Shown here: positions 41,529 to 49,802 of the stretch, one piece after another
Layout: every line of letters starts with the position of its first letter
How positions within the stretch are numbered: the stretch's first letter is position 1
DNA from: Chloroflexi bacterium UBA5189
Lineage (GTDB): Bacteria > Chloroflexota > Limnocylindria > Limnocylindrales > CSP1-4
Assembly (NCBI GenBank): GCA_002413045.1
Contig: DHWF01000023.1
Span: 8,373 to 71,500, forward strand
DNA: 63,128 bases
Direction of reading: 5' to 3'
Program-made: the position numbers and the translations under genes
Notes under the pieces: generated by a model
The model's input: the letters and a program-made list of their open reading frames with translations, nothing else
Told to the model about the DNA's origin: nothing
The model's database searches: none

Positions 41529-42533
41529 ATGACCACCGCCGACGGACTCTCCCTCGCCACCCGCGGCCTGCGCAAGAGCTACGGCAAGCGCCTGGCGCTC
41601 GACGGCCTCGACCTCTCGGTGCCTTCGGGCGTGGTGTACGGCTTCCTCGGCCCGAATGGCGCCGGCAAGACGACCACGATGCGGCTCTTGACCGGCCTCC
41701 TCCACCCGGACGCGGGCACGATCGAGCTGCTCGGGAAGCCGTTCCGGCGCGGCGATCGGAAGCGCCTGTTCCAGGTCGGCGCCCTCGTGGAGTCGCCATC
41801 GTTCTACCCGTACCTCGACGGCCGCCAGAACCTGCGGGCCCTGGCCTCCGCCGGGGCAAGCGTCCCGGCGGGCCGCGTCGAGGAGCTGGTCGGGCTGCGC
41901 GATCGTGCCCGCGACAAGGTCGCCGGCTACTCGCTGGGCATGAAGCAGCGGCTCGGGATCGCCGGAGCGCTCCTCAGCGACCCGAAGCTGCTCCTCCTCG
42001 ACGAACCCGCGAACGGCCTCGATCCGGCGGGCATCGTAGCGATGCGCGAGACGCTCCGGAACCTCGCCGCGAGCGGCAAGACCGTGTTCGTCTCGAGCCA
42101 TCTCCTCGCCGAGGTCCAGGTGCTCGCCGACGTGGTCGGAATCATCGCCGCGGGCAAGCTGGTCCGCGAGGGGACCCTCGACGCCATGCTCAACGACCAG
42201 GGCGTGGTTCGGGTGCGCGTCGCCCCCGCGCAGCTCGACGCGGCGCGCGCGCTCCTCGAGCCGATGGCCGCGGTCGAGCGCACCGGGTCGCTCGACGGCG
42301 ATCCGTGGCTGACGGTCCACCTCGAGCCGGCGCGGGCCGCCGAGGTCAACCAGCGCCTCGCGTCCCAGGGGATCTTTGCCTCCGGGTTGGAATCCGGCAC
42401 GGATCTGGAGATGCTCTTCCTCGAGCTGACCGGCGGCGAGAACAAGGGCTCGTCCGAGGGCACCTTCCGCGCGATCGACATCGCCGGGCAGGGGCAGGGG
42501 CAGGGCGCCGGGCAGGGGCGGGGCGCCGCATGA
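41529..42533 (+). CDS. ABC transporter ATP-binding protein, exporter type
   Basis: 334 residues. Walker A GPNGAGKTTTMRLLTG (about residue 42), signature YSLGMKQRLGIAGAL, Walker B LLLLDEPANGLDP and switch VFVSSHLLAE are intact. The arrangement is typical of CcmA/NatA-like exporters with a separate permease. The C-terminal part includes a regulatory domain and ends in a Gly/Gln repeat (GQGQGQGAGQGRGAA). The stop overlaps the permease start (ATGA). The substrate is unknown; export of a lipid, peptide or drug is typical. Confidence 0.93.
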   Translation: MTTADGLSLATRGLRKSYGKRLALDGLDLSVPSGVVYGFLGPNGAGKTTTMRLLTGLLHPDAGTIELLGKPFRRGDRKRLFQVGALVESPSFYPYLDGRQNLRALASAGASVPAGRVEELVGLRDRARDKVAGYSLGMKQRLGIAGALLSDPKLLLLDEPANGLDPAGIVAMRETLRNLAASGKTVFVSSHLLAEVQVLADVVGIIAAGKLVREGTLDAMLNDQGVVRVRVAPAQLDAARALLEPMAAVERTGSLDGDPWLTVHLEPARAAEVNQRLASQGIFASGLESGTDLEMLFLELTGGENKGSSEGTFRAIDIAGQGQGQGAGQGRGAA

Positions 42534-43345
42534 GGATCTTCATCTCGGGGCTGCGCAAGCTCATCGGCCGGCCCGCGTCGTTCGTGTCAGTGGGACTGTT
42601 GGTCGGACTGCTGGCGCTGATCCTCATCGCCTCGGCGACGGCTGGGCAGAGCAGCGGAGCACGGGGCGCCGCAGCGGCGCGCCAGCTGCTCACGTTCCCG
42701 GGGTCCTACGACTTCGTCCTGTCGTTCCTGTTCGGGTTCGGCGGCCTCGTCGCGGTCACCTTCGCCGCGGCGATCGCCGGCTCGGAGTGGAGCTGGGGCA
42801 CGCTCAAGAACGCCGTCGCGCGCGGCGAGAGCAGGGCTCGGTACATGCTGGCGCTGTTCGCGGCGATCGCGGTGATGGTCGCGGTCGGGCTGGCGATCTC
42901 GTTCGCGCTTGGGATCGGCGTCGCGCTGGTCGCGGCGAACATCGCCGGGATCTCGACGGCGGGCGTCACCGACTCGGACACGCTCGCGCGGCTTCCCGCC
43001 ATGGTTGCGCGCGGCTGGTTCGCGGTCGTCGAGCAGGCTGCGCTCGGGTTCGCCATCGCAACGCTGGCCAGGAGCCAGCTCGCCGGCATCGGCGCCGGGA
43101 TCGCGTTCTACTTCGGCGAGGGCTTCGCCCAGATCTTCCTGCCGGACATCGTCAAGTACATGCCGTTCGCCGTCGCGCGGGCATCCGTCGACACGGGCGC
43201 TGCCGGCGGCGGTGGATTCGGGGGCGGCGCGGCCGCGGCGGGCGCGCTCTCGCCGGACACGGCGCTCGTGCTCGTCGGGGTCTGGCTCGTCGGCTCGCTC
43301 GCGGTTGCGGTGCTGTTCACGGAGCGCGCCGAGATCACGGGCTGA
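42530..43345 (+). CDS. ABC transporter permease, exporter type
   Basis: 271 residues from ATG at 42530. Six hydrophobic segments are visible, with GSEWSWGTLKNAVARGESR near residues 83-101, the conserved motif of ABC-2-type permeases (SEWxxGTLR/KxxxxxGxxR). A Gly-rich external or cytosolic loop (AAGGGGFGGGAAAAGAL) precedes the last helix. It pairs with the upstream ATPase. A strong hairpin follows the stop. Confidence 0.9.
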   Translation: MRIFISGLRKLIGRPASFVSVGLLVGLLALILIASATAGQSSGARGAAAARQLLTFPGSYDFVLSFLFGFGGLVAVTFAAAIAGSEWSWGTLKNAVARGESRARYMLALFAAIAVMVAVGLAISFALGIGVALVAANIAGISTAGVTDSDTLARLPAMVARGWFAVVEQAALGFAIATLARSQLAGIGAGIAFYFGEGFAQIFLPDIVKYMPFAVARASVDTGAAGGGGFGGGAAAAGALSPDTALVLVGVWLVGSLAVAVLFTERAEITG

Positions 43346-43362
43346 ACCAGCCGGAAATTGTT

Positions 43363-43390
43363 CGGAGCGGCTCCCGAAGGAGCCGCTCCG
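43363..43390. terminator. hairpin after the ABC exporter operon
   Basis: A perfect 12-base-pair stem (43363-43374 with 43379-43390) with a CGAA tetraloop begins 18 bases after the permease stop. There is no clear T-run; it could serve as a terminator for either strand between the convergent ABC and cyclophilin operons. Confidence 0.7.
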
Positions 43391-43711
43391 ATGCTGTCCC
43401 GGTGAAGGTATCCGTCCGAAAACGGACGCTTCTGCCACGCGTCAAGGGCATCTATCACGTCGGCTGCACCGACTACCCTGACCCAACCTACCCATGACCT
43501 TGCCGCTGGGGCAGCTGACCCTGCGCGAACGCAGTGCACGGTGGAGTCTAGTCGAATGGGGCCTCGAATCCAAGGGTTTTCGTCACAGAATTGGTAATAA
43601 TCCCTTAACGGTTCATGCTTGGTGAGCACGAAATGGCGTTACGGGAGCGTTACAACTGCGCTCTGGCTGTCCGGTCGGGTCCGGCGCTGCCGCCGCTCGC
43701 GGCGGCGCCCG
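43391..43711. other. convergent intergenic region, no gene seen
   Basis: About 320 bases between the hairpin and the cyclophilin stop. It has a second small hairpin (CGTCCG-AAAA-CGGACG near 43406-43421), an AT-rich stretch (around 43590-43620) unusual for this chromosome, and three 7-base repeats with 11-base spacing at 43636-43664. Open frames here have no family character. Confidence 0.6.
43636..43664 (+). promoter_or_regulatory. three 7-base direct repeats with 11-base period
   Basis: GCGTTAC (43636), GCGTTAC (43647) and the weaker GCGCTCT (43658) are each separated by 4 bases. Seven-base direct repeats every 11 bases are the binding pattern of OmpR/PhoB-type response regulators. No gene starts nearby on the plus strand, so the site may be vestigial or serve an unannotated RNA. 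Confidence 0.35.
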
Positions 43712-44203
43712 TCAGTCCTCGGTGATGGTCACCTTCGTCATCGCCACCGGCGAATCTGGCAGGTCCCGGCTGTTCCGCGGGGCGCCGACGATCTTGTCGA
43801 CGACGTCCATCCCCTTCGTGACCTGGCCGAAGATCGTGTAGTTCTTGGGCAGCCGTCCGGACAGGTCGGCGACGCAGATGAAGAACTGGCTGCCGTTCGT
43901 GTTCGGCCCCGCGTTGGCCATCGCCAGCGCGCCGCGTACGTAGTCGCCCTTGATCGGCTCGTCCTCGAACTTGTAGCCCGGTCCGCCGGTCCCCACGCGG
44001 CCCGCGTTCAGACTCGCCCTCTTGCCGTGCTCGCCGTCGCCCGCCTGGGCGACGAAGCCCGGGATGACGCGATGGAAGATCACGTCGTCGTAGAAGCCCT
44101 TCTTCGCGAGGTCGATGAAGTTCTTGGCGGCCTTCGGCGCCGCCTGGCTGAACAGGTCGACTTCGATGTCGCCGAGGTCGGTGGCGATGGTGGCGCTGGT
44201 CAT
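43712..44203 (-). CDS. cytosolic cyclophilin-type peptidyl-prolyl isomerase
   Basis: 163 residues from ATG at 44203 with AGAGGAG upstream. Cyclophilin signatures are present: DDVIFHRVIPGFVAQAGD (catalytic Arg in FHRV), ALAMANAGPNTNGSQFFI and YTIFGQVTKGMDVVDKI. Length and lack of signal fit the small cytosolic form. It catalyses cis-trans isomerisation of proline bonds. It lies 16 bases downstream of a second, membrane-anchored cyclophilin. Confidence 0.94.
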   Translation of the reverse strand: MTSATIATDLGDIEVDLFSQAAPKAAKNFIDLAKKGFYDDVIFHRVIPGFVAQAGDGEHGKRASLNAGRVGTGGPGYKFEDEPIKGDYVRGALAMANAGPNTNGSQFFICVADLSGRLPKNYTIFGQVTKGMDVVDKIVGAPRNSRDLPDSPVAMTKVTITED

Positions 44204-44219
44204 GGTTGGCTCCTCTTGG

Positions 44220-45197
44220 TTACTGGGTGGGGGCCGGGGCGGTGGTCGTCGGGGAGGCGCTTGCCGGCGCCGTAGTCGCGGGTGGCGCGCTCGCCGGTGC
44301 GGTCGTTGGCGGTGGCCCGTCCGTGACGGTGACCGAGTCCATCGCGACCGGGGTCGTGGCCCCATTACCGGCAGCGTCGCCACTGTTCGGCATCGCGGCG
44401 ATCGCATCGACCACGTCCATGCCCGTCGTGACCTCGCCGAGGATCGCGTAGCCGGGCGACGCGCCCGCCAACGCGGTGTTGGCGCTGTCCGACAGGACGA
44501 TGAAGAACTGCGAGCCCTGGCTGTGCGGGCTGCTCGTCCGCGCCATCGCAACCGTGCCGCGGTGATACGTCGTGGTCACCGGATCGTCGGCGATGGTGTA
44601 GCCCGGGCCGCCGGAGCCGTCGCCGTTCGGATCGCCGCCCTGGATGACGAACCCGGGCACGAGCCGATGGAAGACGATGCCGTCGTAGAAGTGGCACTGG
44701 GCGAGGGCGATGAAGTTGCCGGTCGCGATCGGCGCGAGCGCCCCATCGATCTCCATCACGATCGTGCCCTGCTGGGTGACGATCGTGACGGTCTTGACGT
44801 CGGTGGTGTTGAGCGACGCGGGCTGCGACGTGGGGCAGCTGCCGTCGCCGTACAGCGGGATCGACGCCGAAGGGCTCGCCGCGGGCTTCCCGAACGGGTT
44901 GCCAATCAGGATCACGGCGGCAGCGATGGCCACCGCGCCGATCGCGAGGACGATGAGCCCGGTGTTCGAGCTCTGCTTGCGGCCGCCGGATCGGCCGCCG
45001 CGGGCACTGACCTTGGGTCGGACGCCGGTCGCCGCCCGCTTCGCCGCACGGTTCGCGGAGCGGCTGCCCAACGGCCGGTCGGAGGACGTGACCAGCTCCG
45101 CATCGGTCCCCGCGTCGGCCGCGGACCCGGGCTGGCTGGCGGCGGACGTCGTGTACTGCTTCGGGGGAACGCGGCGGCCTTGACGGCGAGAGCTCAT
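44220..45197 (-). CDS. membrane-anchored cyclophilin-type peptidyl-prolyl isomerase
   Basis: 325 residues. A basic cytosolic N-terminus of about 75 residues precedes one helix (GLIVLAIGAVAIAAAVILI) and an exported domain. The cyclophilin core reads DGIVFHRLVPGFVIQGGD, TVAMARTSSPHSQGSQFFI and YAILGEVTTGMDVVDAI. The last 40 residues are a Thr/Ala/Pro-rich tail, probably a cell-wall or surface linker. It would assist folding of exported proteins. The start overlaps the HisA-like stop by four bases. Confidence 0.92.
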   Translation of the reverse strand: MSSRRQGRRVPPKQYTTSAASQPGSAADAGTDAELVTSSDRPLGSRSANRAAKRAATGVRPKVSARGGRSGGRKQSSNTGLIVLAIGAVAIAAAVILIGNPFGKPAASPSASIPLYGDGSCPTSQPASLNTTDVKTVTIVTQQGTIVMEIDGALAPIATGNFIALAQCHFYDGIVFHRLVPGFVIQGGDPNGDGSGGPGYTIADDPVTTTYHRGTVAMARTSSPHSQGSQFFIVLSDSANTALAGASPGYAILGEVTTGMDVVDAIAAMPNSGDAAGNGATTPVAMDSVTVTDGPPPTTAPASAPPATTAPASASPTTTAPAPTQ

Positions 45198-45895
45198 GCG
45201 GCAGCCTCACGGGCGGTCTGGTAGTCGATCGCCCCGGACAGGAGCGCCTCGCCGAGGATGATGCCCGCTGCGCCGGAGTCGCGCACGCGGCGGACTCCGG
45301 CGAGGTCCGTCACGCCGCCGGCGACGAGCAGGTCGGCATCGACGGTGCGGGCAATTGCCGCGATCTCGGCAACCTCGGCGTCCCCCGTCGCGTGCCCCAG
45401 GACGAACCGTCGGACTCCGCGACCGGCGAGCTCCGACAGGAGCCCGGCGAGGGTCGGCGGCGCCGATCGATGCCAGCGGAAGGCCGCCAGGCGGTCCGCC
45501 CGGGCATCGAGCCCCACGGCCAGCCAGTCGCCCGCAACCTCGAGGCAGCCGCGCAGCAGCGCGGGGTCGTCCGCCACGGCGAGCGTCGTGACGACCCGGG
45601 TGGCACCGGCGGCGAACGCGACGCGAATCGCCTCCGGCGAGTCGAGGCCGCCGGCCAGCTGGAGCGGCGTTGCGACGCGCGAGGCGATGGCACCGATCAC
45701 GTCGACGTTGACCGGCGCGCCATTCCGGGCGCCGTCGAAGTCCACGATGTGGATGAGCGGCGCGCCCAGGCCCACGAAGTATTCCGCGATCCGGTCCGGG
45801 CGATCGCTGGGCGCGCCGGTCCCGGTCGACACGCCGGGCCAGAAGACGATCCTCGAACGACCCTTCTCGACGTCGATCGAGGGAATGACCAGCAC
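45194..45895 (-). CDS. HisA-like TIM-barrel protein, probably not canonical HisA
   Basis: 233 residues from GTG at 45895. The N-terminus VLVIPSIDVEKGR, IHIVDFDGARNGAPVNVDVI, PLQLAGGLDSPEAIRVAF and LLVAGGVTDLAGVRRVRDSG follow HisA (ProFAR isomerase), an (beta/alpha)8 barrel. The first catalytic Asp (PSIDV) is present, but the second, in the TDI-x-x-DG motif, is replaced (FVLGHATGDAEV), and GGIR reads GGLD. No other his genes are nearby; it lies between a peptidase and cyclophilins. It may be a specialised paralogue. Canonical isomerase activity is doubtful. Confidence 0.75.
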   Translation of the reverse strand: MLVIPSIDVEKGRSRIVFWPGVSTGTGAPSDRPDRIAEYFVGLGAPLIHIVDFDGARNGAPVNVDVIGAIASRVATPLQLAGGLDSPEAIRVAFAAGATRVVTTLAVADDPALLRGCLEVAGDWLAVGLDARADRLAAFRWHRSAPPTLAGLLSELAGRGVRRFVLGHATGDAEVAEIAAIARTVDADLLVAGGVTDLAGVRRVRDSGAAGIILGEALLSGAIDYQTAREAAA

Positions 45896-45899
45896 GCGA

Positions 45900-47612
45900 T
45901 CAGGTCGCGGCTGGCGTCGAGGTGCGCGCTTCGCGCAATGCCCGCCGGTGGAAGCTGATCGGCAGCGACCCGCCGCGCAGAAGCGCGTCGTGGAAGGCCC
46001 GAAGCGAGAACGCCGGCCCGAGCCGGCGCCGTTCCTCGTCGCGCAGCCCGAGGAGGAGCACCTTCCCGAGCAGGTACGACAGGTTGTACGTCGGGGTGTA
46101 GGTATAGCGGCGAGCCTCGGCGAGGGCATTCGGGCGCTCGAAGCCGGTCTCGGCGACGAGGAACTCCGCGGCTTCGTCGATCGAGACCTCGCCGCGGTGC
46201 ATCCGGACGTCGAGCACGATCCGCGCGGCCCGCCAGATCGCGTCGGTGGCGAGCGCGACGCGGAACTCGGGGCCGTCGTCGAAGCCCTGCTCGCGCATCA
46301 TCTGCTCGCTGTACATGCCCCAGCCCTCCTCGAACTCGGGGGCCGAGACCTGGGCGCGGGTCAGGGACGGGTGACGGGCGGCCAGGGCGAGCTGGAGGTG
46401 GTGGCCCGGGTAGGCCTCGTGGATGCTCGTGTTGCTGATCGACGCCCGGTAGTGCTCCCGCATCGCGCCCGGATCGCCGTCGACGTCGGGGGTGACGACG
46501 TACACGCCGACCGGCGACGGATCCCAGCGGGCGGGCTCGAAATAGGCCGCGAATGGCAGCGTGCCGCGCAGGTACGGTGGCGTGGCGATCACGTCGACGC
46601 GCTCATCCGGCGGGACCGTCGCGATCTCGTGGTCGATGAGGTACTGGCGGGCCCGGGCCATCGCGATCCGATAGCCGCCGAGTGCCTCGTCGAACGTCGT
46701 GGGATGGTCGTCCTTGACCCGCTCGAGGACCTCCTGCTCGGAGGCGCGAGGGTCGATCTCGAGCGCCGCGGCGGCGCGATCCGCGTGGTTGCGCTCGAGC
46801 TGCTGCCAGCCGATGGCGAGGATCGCGTCGGCGTCGAGGCCCTCGAACGCGCGCAGCCGGAGGAGCTCGTCGTAGCGCTCGCGCCCGAGCTGCCACTCCG
46901 GCACGGCGCCGGGCTGGATCTCGCGGATCCACTCGGACTGGTCCTCGATGGCGACCTTCGCGCGTTCGGTGGCGCGGACGAGGCGGGCGTGATCTGCCGC
47001 AGGCAAGTCGACGCCCGGGGCCTCGGCCGCCGCCACGATCTCGTCCAGAAAGCGAGGCACACTCCGGCTGGCCGTCAGCTCGATGTCGAGCCACGGCGCG
47101 ACCTGGGGGACGACCGCCCGGGTGCGATGGCCGGCAAGGAACCGCGGCGCGGCCTCGAGTCGGGCCGCGATGGCGACGAGTCGCTCGGCAAGCGGGGCGT
47201 AGTCGTGGGTGAACAGCGGGAAGAGGGCGTCGCCGAGGGCCGAGGCGCCTGTCGTGCGGCGCTCCCACGTGCGGACAGTCTCGGCGCGATACAACGCGAG
47301 CCGGAGGTGATGCAACTCGAGGTCCCGCTCGAATCTCGCCTCCGCGCTCAGCGAGTCAGGATCGAGGGCCTCGATTGCCGCGAGGTGGCGCTTGTCCGCC
47401 TCGACCTCGCCGAGGTAGCGCTCCCGCGACGGATCGGCGAGGCGGTCGTCCCAGGCGTGGATGCCGAGATGCGTGGCGTACGTCGGCTGGTCCTCGACGA
47501 CCCGCCGGAAGCGCGCCTCGACGAGGTCGTACAGCCGGTCGTCGAGCGGGCCCGGGACGGCCGCCGGGGCGGCACGAGTGAGCTCGACGCCGCCGAAGGC
47601 GCGGTCGGGCAC
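45900..47612 (-). CDS. DUF885-family zinc metallopeptidase-like protein
   Basis: 570 residues from GTG at 47612, the usual length of DUF885 (PF05960). The signature NTSIHEAYPGHHLQLALAAR (near residues 395-414) is the HExxx(G)HH-type metal site, and FEEGWGMYSEQMMREQGF carries the third ligand Glu/acid region. No signal peptide is seen, so it is cytosolic. Related proteins act as carboxypeptidases or dipeptidases. It lies 18 bases after ltaE and 4 bases before the HisA-like gene, so the group is one operon. Confidence 0.88.
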   Translation of the reverse strand: MPDRAFGGVELTRAAPAAVPGPLDDRLYDLVEARFRRVVEDQPTYATHLGIHAWDDRLADPSRERYLGEVEADKRHLAAIEALDPDSLSAEARFERDLELHHLRLALYRAETVRTWERRTTGASALGDALFPLFTHDYAPLAERLVAIAARLEAAPRFLAGHRTRAVVPQVAPWLDIELTASRSVPRFLDEIVAAAEAPGVDLPAADHARLVRATERAKVAIEDQSEWIREIQPGAVPEWQLGRERYDELLRLRAFEGLDADAILAIGWQQLERNHADRAAAALEIDPRASEQEVLERVKDDHPTTFDEALGGYRIAMARARQYLIDHEIATVPPDERVDVIATPPYLRGTLPFAAYFEPARWDPSPVGVYVVTPDVDGDPGAMREHYRASISNTSIHEAYPGHHLQLALAARHPSLTRAQVSAPEFEEGWGMYSEQMMREQGFDDGPEFRVALATDAIWRAARIVLDVRMHRGEVSIDEAAEFLVAETGFERPNALAEARRYTYTPTYNLSYLLGKVLLLGLRDEERRRLGPAFSLRAFHDALLRGGSLPISFHRRALREARTSTPAAT

Positions 47613-47630
47613 CGGCGGCAGCGGCAGGGT

Positions 47631-48770
47631 TCAGGCGGCCGCGCCGGCGAGGTTGCCGGCGGGCGGGTCGGGCTGAGGGGGGACGCCCGCGATCTCGGCG
47701 AGCGCCTCGCGGGCGGCCTGGATCGTCGTCTCGATGTCGGCTGCCTCGACGCCATAGTGGGTGACCGCGCGGATCTGGCCGTGCGGGAAGGCAACGACGA
47801 GCACGCCTCGGCGCGCCATCGCGTCGATGAACGCCGCCCGATCGGGCTTGACCTTGAACAGCACGAAGTTCGTGGCGACACGCGCCGGATCGAGGCGTCC
47901 GGGCGCCGGCTGCGCGATGTCTCCGGCAGACACGATGCCGTCCATCTCGGCCAGCGTCTCCGCCAGCCGGCGCGCGTTCGCGTGATCGTCGGCCAGCCGG
48001 TCGATCATGCCCGCGGGACCGTCGCGCAGGGCGATCAGGCCGGGCGCCGCGAGCACGCCGACCTGGCGCATGCCCCCGCCCAGCAGCTTGCGTGCGCGGC
48101 GGGCGCGCGCGATGAAGTCCTTCGACCCGACGACGACGCTGCCGACCGGGCAGGCCAGTCCCTTCGAGAGACAGAACGTGACGCTTTCCGCCGGCCCGGC
48201 GAGCTCGCGCGCGTCGGCGTCCAGCGCGACGACGGCATTCCAGAACCGCGCGCCGTCGATGTGCAGTGGCACGCCGCCGTCACGGGCGACCGCCGCGATC
48301 TCCTGCGTATACGCCACGGACAGCGGCTGGTTCATCGTGTGGGCGTTGGCGTTCTCGATGGCGACGAGCCCGGTGATCGGCTCGTGGATGTCGCGGGGAT
48401 CGCGGAAGGCCTCGCGAACCGCCGCGAGATCGAACGTGCCGTCCGGACGCTCGGGCATGACGCGGACCGAGGCGCCGACGACGACGGCGTGGCTGGCCGC
48501 CTCGTCCAGGACGATGTGGCTCTGCCGGCCGGCGATGAGCTCCTGGCCGCGCGCCAGATGGGCCATCAGCGACACGAGGTTGCCCTGCGCGCCGGAGGAC
48601 ACGAACAGCCCTGCGTCCTTGCCGAGCAGCTCCGCCGCGCGCTCTTCCAGCGCGATCACCGTCGGGTCGTCGCCGAACACGTCGTCGCCGACTTCGGCCT
48701 CGGCCATGGCCCGGCGCATCTCTGGCGTGGGCTTCGTTACGGTGTCGGAGCGGAGGTCGATGATGGGCAT
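47631..48770 (-). CDS. ltaE: low-specificity L-threonine aldolase
   Basis: 379 residues from ATG at 48770. The PLP lysine is in TFCLSKGLACPVGSVVVGSK (near residue 200), and DLRSDTVTKPTPEMR, GDDVFGDDPTV and LHIDGARFWNAVVAL are classic threonine aldolase motifs. The enzyme splits threonine or allo-threonine to glycine and acetaldehyde. A TATCCT hexamer 10 bases upstream suggests a leaderless or near-leaderless message. It heads the operon with the DUF885 peptidase, HisA-like and cyclophilin genes. Confidence 0.94.
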   Translation of the reverse strand: MPIIDLRSDTVTKPTPEMRRAMAEAEVGDDVFGDDPTVIALEERAAELLGKDAGLFVSSGAQGNLVSLMAHLARGQELIAGRQSHIVLDEAASHAVVVGASVRVMPERPDGTFDLAAVREAFRDPRDIHEPITGLVAIENANAHTMNQPLSVAYTQEIAAVARDGGVPLHIDGARFWNAVVALDADARELAGPAESVTFCLSKGLACPVGSVVVGSKDFIARARRARKLLGGGMRQVGVLAAPGLIALRDGPAGMIDRLADDHANARRLAETLAEMDGIVSAGDIAQPAPGRLDPARVATNFVLFKVKPDRAAFIDAMARRGVLVVAFPHGQIRAVTHYGVEAADIETTIQAAREALAEIAGVPPQPDPPAGNLAGAAA

Positions 48771-48779
48771 ATGGGCCGC

Positions 48780-48809
48780 GAGGATAGCGCGGAACAGTCT
48801 GCTATCCTC
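48780..48809. promoter_or_regulatory. inverted repeat with -10 boxes for both directions
   Basis: GAGGATAGC (48780-48788) and GCTATCCTC (48801-48809) are perfect 9-base arms with a 12-base spacer. Each arm carries a TATCCT hexamer, one reading toward ltaE (minus) and one toward tRNA-Asp (plus, 48803-48808). It probably forms a bidirectional promoter; symmetrical binding of a regulator is possible. Confidence 0.5.
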
Positions 48810-48823
48810 CGCCTTCGTCGCTT

Positions 48824-48900
48824 GGACCCGTGGTGTAGCGGCCCAACATGCCAGCCTGTCACGCTGGAGATCGCCGGTTCGAATCCGGTCGGGTCCGCCA
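48824..48900 (+). tRNA. tRNA-Asp(GTC), CCA encoded
   Basis: Full cloverleaf: acceptor GGACCCG with CGGGTCC, anticodon stem CCAGC/GCTGG with loop CTGTCAC (anticodon GTC), T-arm GCCGG-TTCGAAT-CCGGT, discriminator G at 48897 and CCA at 48898-48900. A perfect hairpin terminator follows at 48918. Confidence 0.96.
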
Positions 48901-48917
48901 CCATCTCGAATGCTTCC

Positions 48918-48949
48918 GACGCCCCGTTCGCCCGCCCGAACGGGGCGTC
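48918..48949 (+). terminator. Rho-independent terminator of tRNA-Asp
   Basis: A 13-base-pair perfect stem (48918-48930 with 48937-48949) with a 6-base loop is followed by ACCTTTTGCGTTT. It begins 18 bases after the tRNA CCA and probably also ends the convergent GNAT message. Confidence 0.85.
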
Positions 48950-48961
48950 ACCTTTTGCGTT

Positions 48962-49684
48962 TCAGGACGAGGGCGTCGCCGGTAGCTCCCGCCGGAGCGC
49001 GACGAGGGTGCGGCCTGGTGGCATGTCGGCGCCCGTGTAGAGGCCGTACGCGGCCGGATTCGTGGTTCGGTCGTTCCAGACGAGGACGTGCCTGGCGCCG
49101 TTCGCCCACGCTCGGTGCTGGACCTCCTTGACGACCGCGTGGGCGAGGCCCAGCCGGCGATAGTCGCGGTGCGTGCCAAGCGGCTCGATCTCGAGCGTCG
49201 CCGATCGCTGGTCCATCCAGCCGATGCAGCAGGCGGCGACGGTGCCGTCCGGCGCGATCGCGATCGTGACGAGGTCCGGACGGAAGCCCGGCATGCGCTT
49301 CACCGCGTCGTGCAGCTCACGCCGGTACGGTGACGGGCGTCTGTCAGACCACGCGGCGCGGTGCCCGTCGATGTACGCGTCATCCGACACATCGCGCAGC
49401 GATCCGAGCCGAAAGCCGTCGGGTAGCGGCGCGTGTTCGGGCTCGCGGCTCGTATCGGCGAGCAGCTCCAGCTCGGTGCCGCTCGGTTGGTAGCCACGTT
49501 GCTGGAGCACCTCGCGGATCGGGTCGCCGTCGGCAACGTGGAACTCGATGGCCGAGCGACCGCTCGCCTGGAGCTGCCCTTCGAGCCAGGCGACCTGATC
49601 GATCGTCGTCGGGTCGTCGTCGATGCGTTCGATGACGACGAATTCGCCGTCCACGAGCGCGAAGGCGCCGAGCGCAGGTCGCAC
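48962..49684 (-). CDS. GNAT-family acetyltransferase, two-domain
   Basis: 240 residues if translation starts at GTG 49684; no ribosome-binding site is seen, and the upstream frame is open but Arg/Pro-rich, so the start is uncertain. The C-terminal domain is a clear GNAT: LEIEPLGTHRDYRRLGLAHA holds the acetyl-CoA loop (RRLGLA), followed by RHVLVWNDRTTNPAAYGLYT. The N-terminal half (WLEGQLQASGRSAIEFHVAD; VLQQRGYQPSGTELELLAD) is a degenerate second GNAT-like domain. Substrate unknown. Confidence 0.8.
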   Translation of the reverse strand: MRPALGAFALVDGEFVVIERIDDDPTTIDQVAWLEGQLQASGRSAIEFHVADGDPIREVLQQRGYQPSGTELELLADTSREPEHAPLPDGFRLGSLRDVSDDAYIDGHRAAWSDRRPSPYRRELHDAVKRMPGFRPDLVTIAIAPDGTVAACCIGWMDQRSATLEIEPLGTHRDYRRLGLAHAVVKEVQHRAWANGARHVLVWNDRTTNPAAYGLYTGADMPPGRTLVALRRELPATPSS

Positions 49685-49802
49685 TGGGGATCGATCGGGC
49701 GAGGCTGCATCACGGGACCCCGAACGATAGCGGTCGGGTGAGCCGACCCGGTACCTTCGTCGGGCGGACGACGGTGGTGCGTGGGCGCATCCTTCGCCTG
49801 TT

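Noticed and set aside
42484..42525. Tandem GGGCAGGGGC repeats
   Set aside because: They encode the Gly/Gln tail of the ABC ATPase in frame and need no separate explanation.
43108..43629. A 173-codon minus-strand frame across the ABC permease end and the intergenic region
   Set aside because: It overlaps the permease gene and hairpin, and has no family sequence.
45258..49040. A 1260-codon open frame on the plus strand
   Set aside because: It runs antisense through cyclophilin, HisA-like, DUF885 and threonine aldolase genes, all with family motifs, and through the plus-strand tRNA-Asp. Long antisense frames are expected at this G+C.
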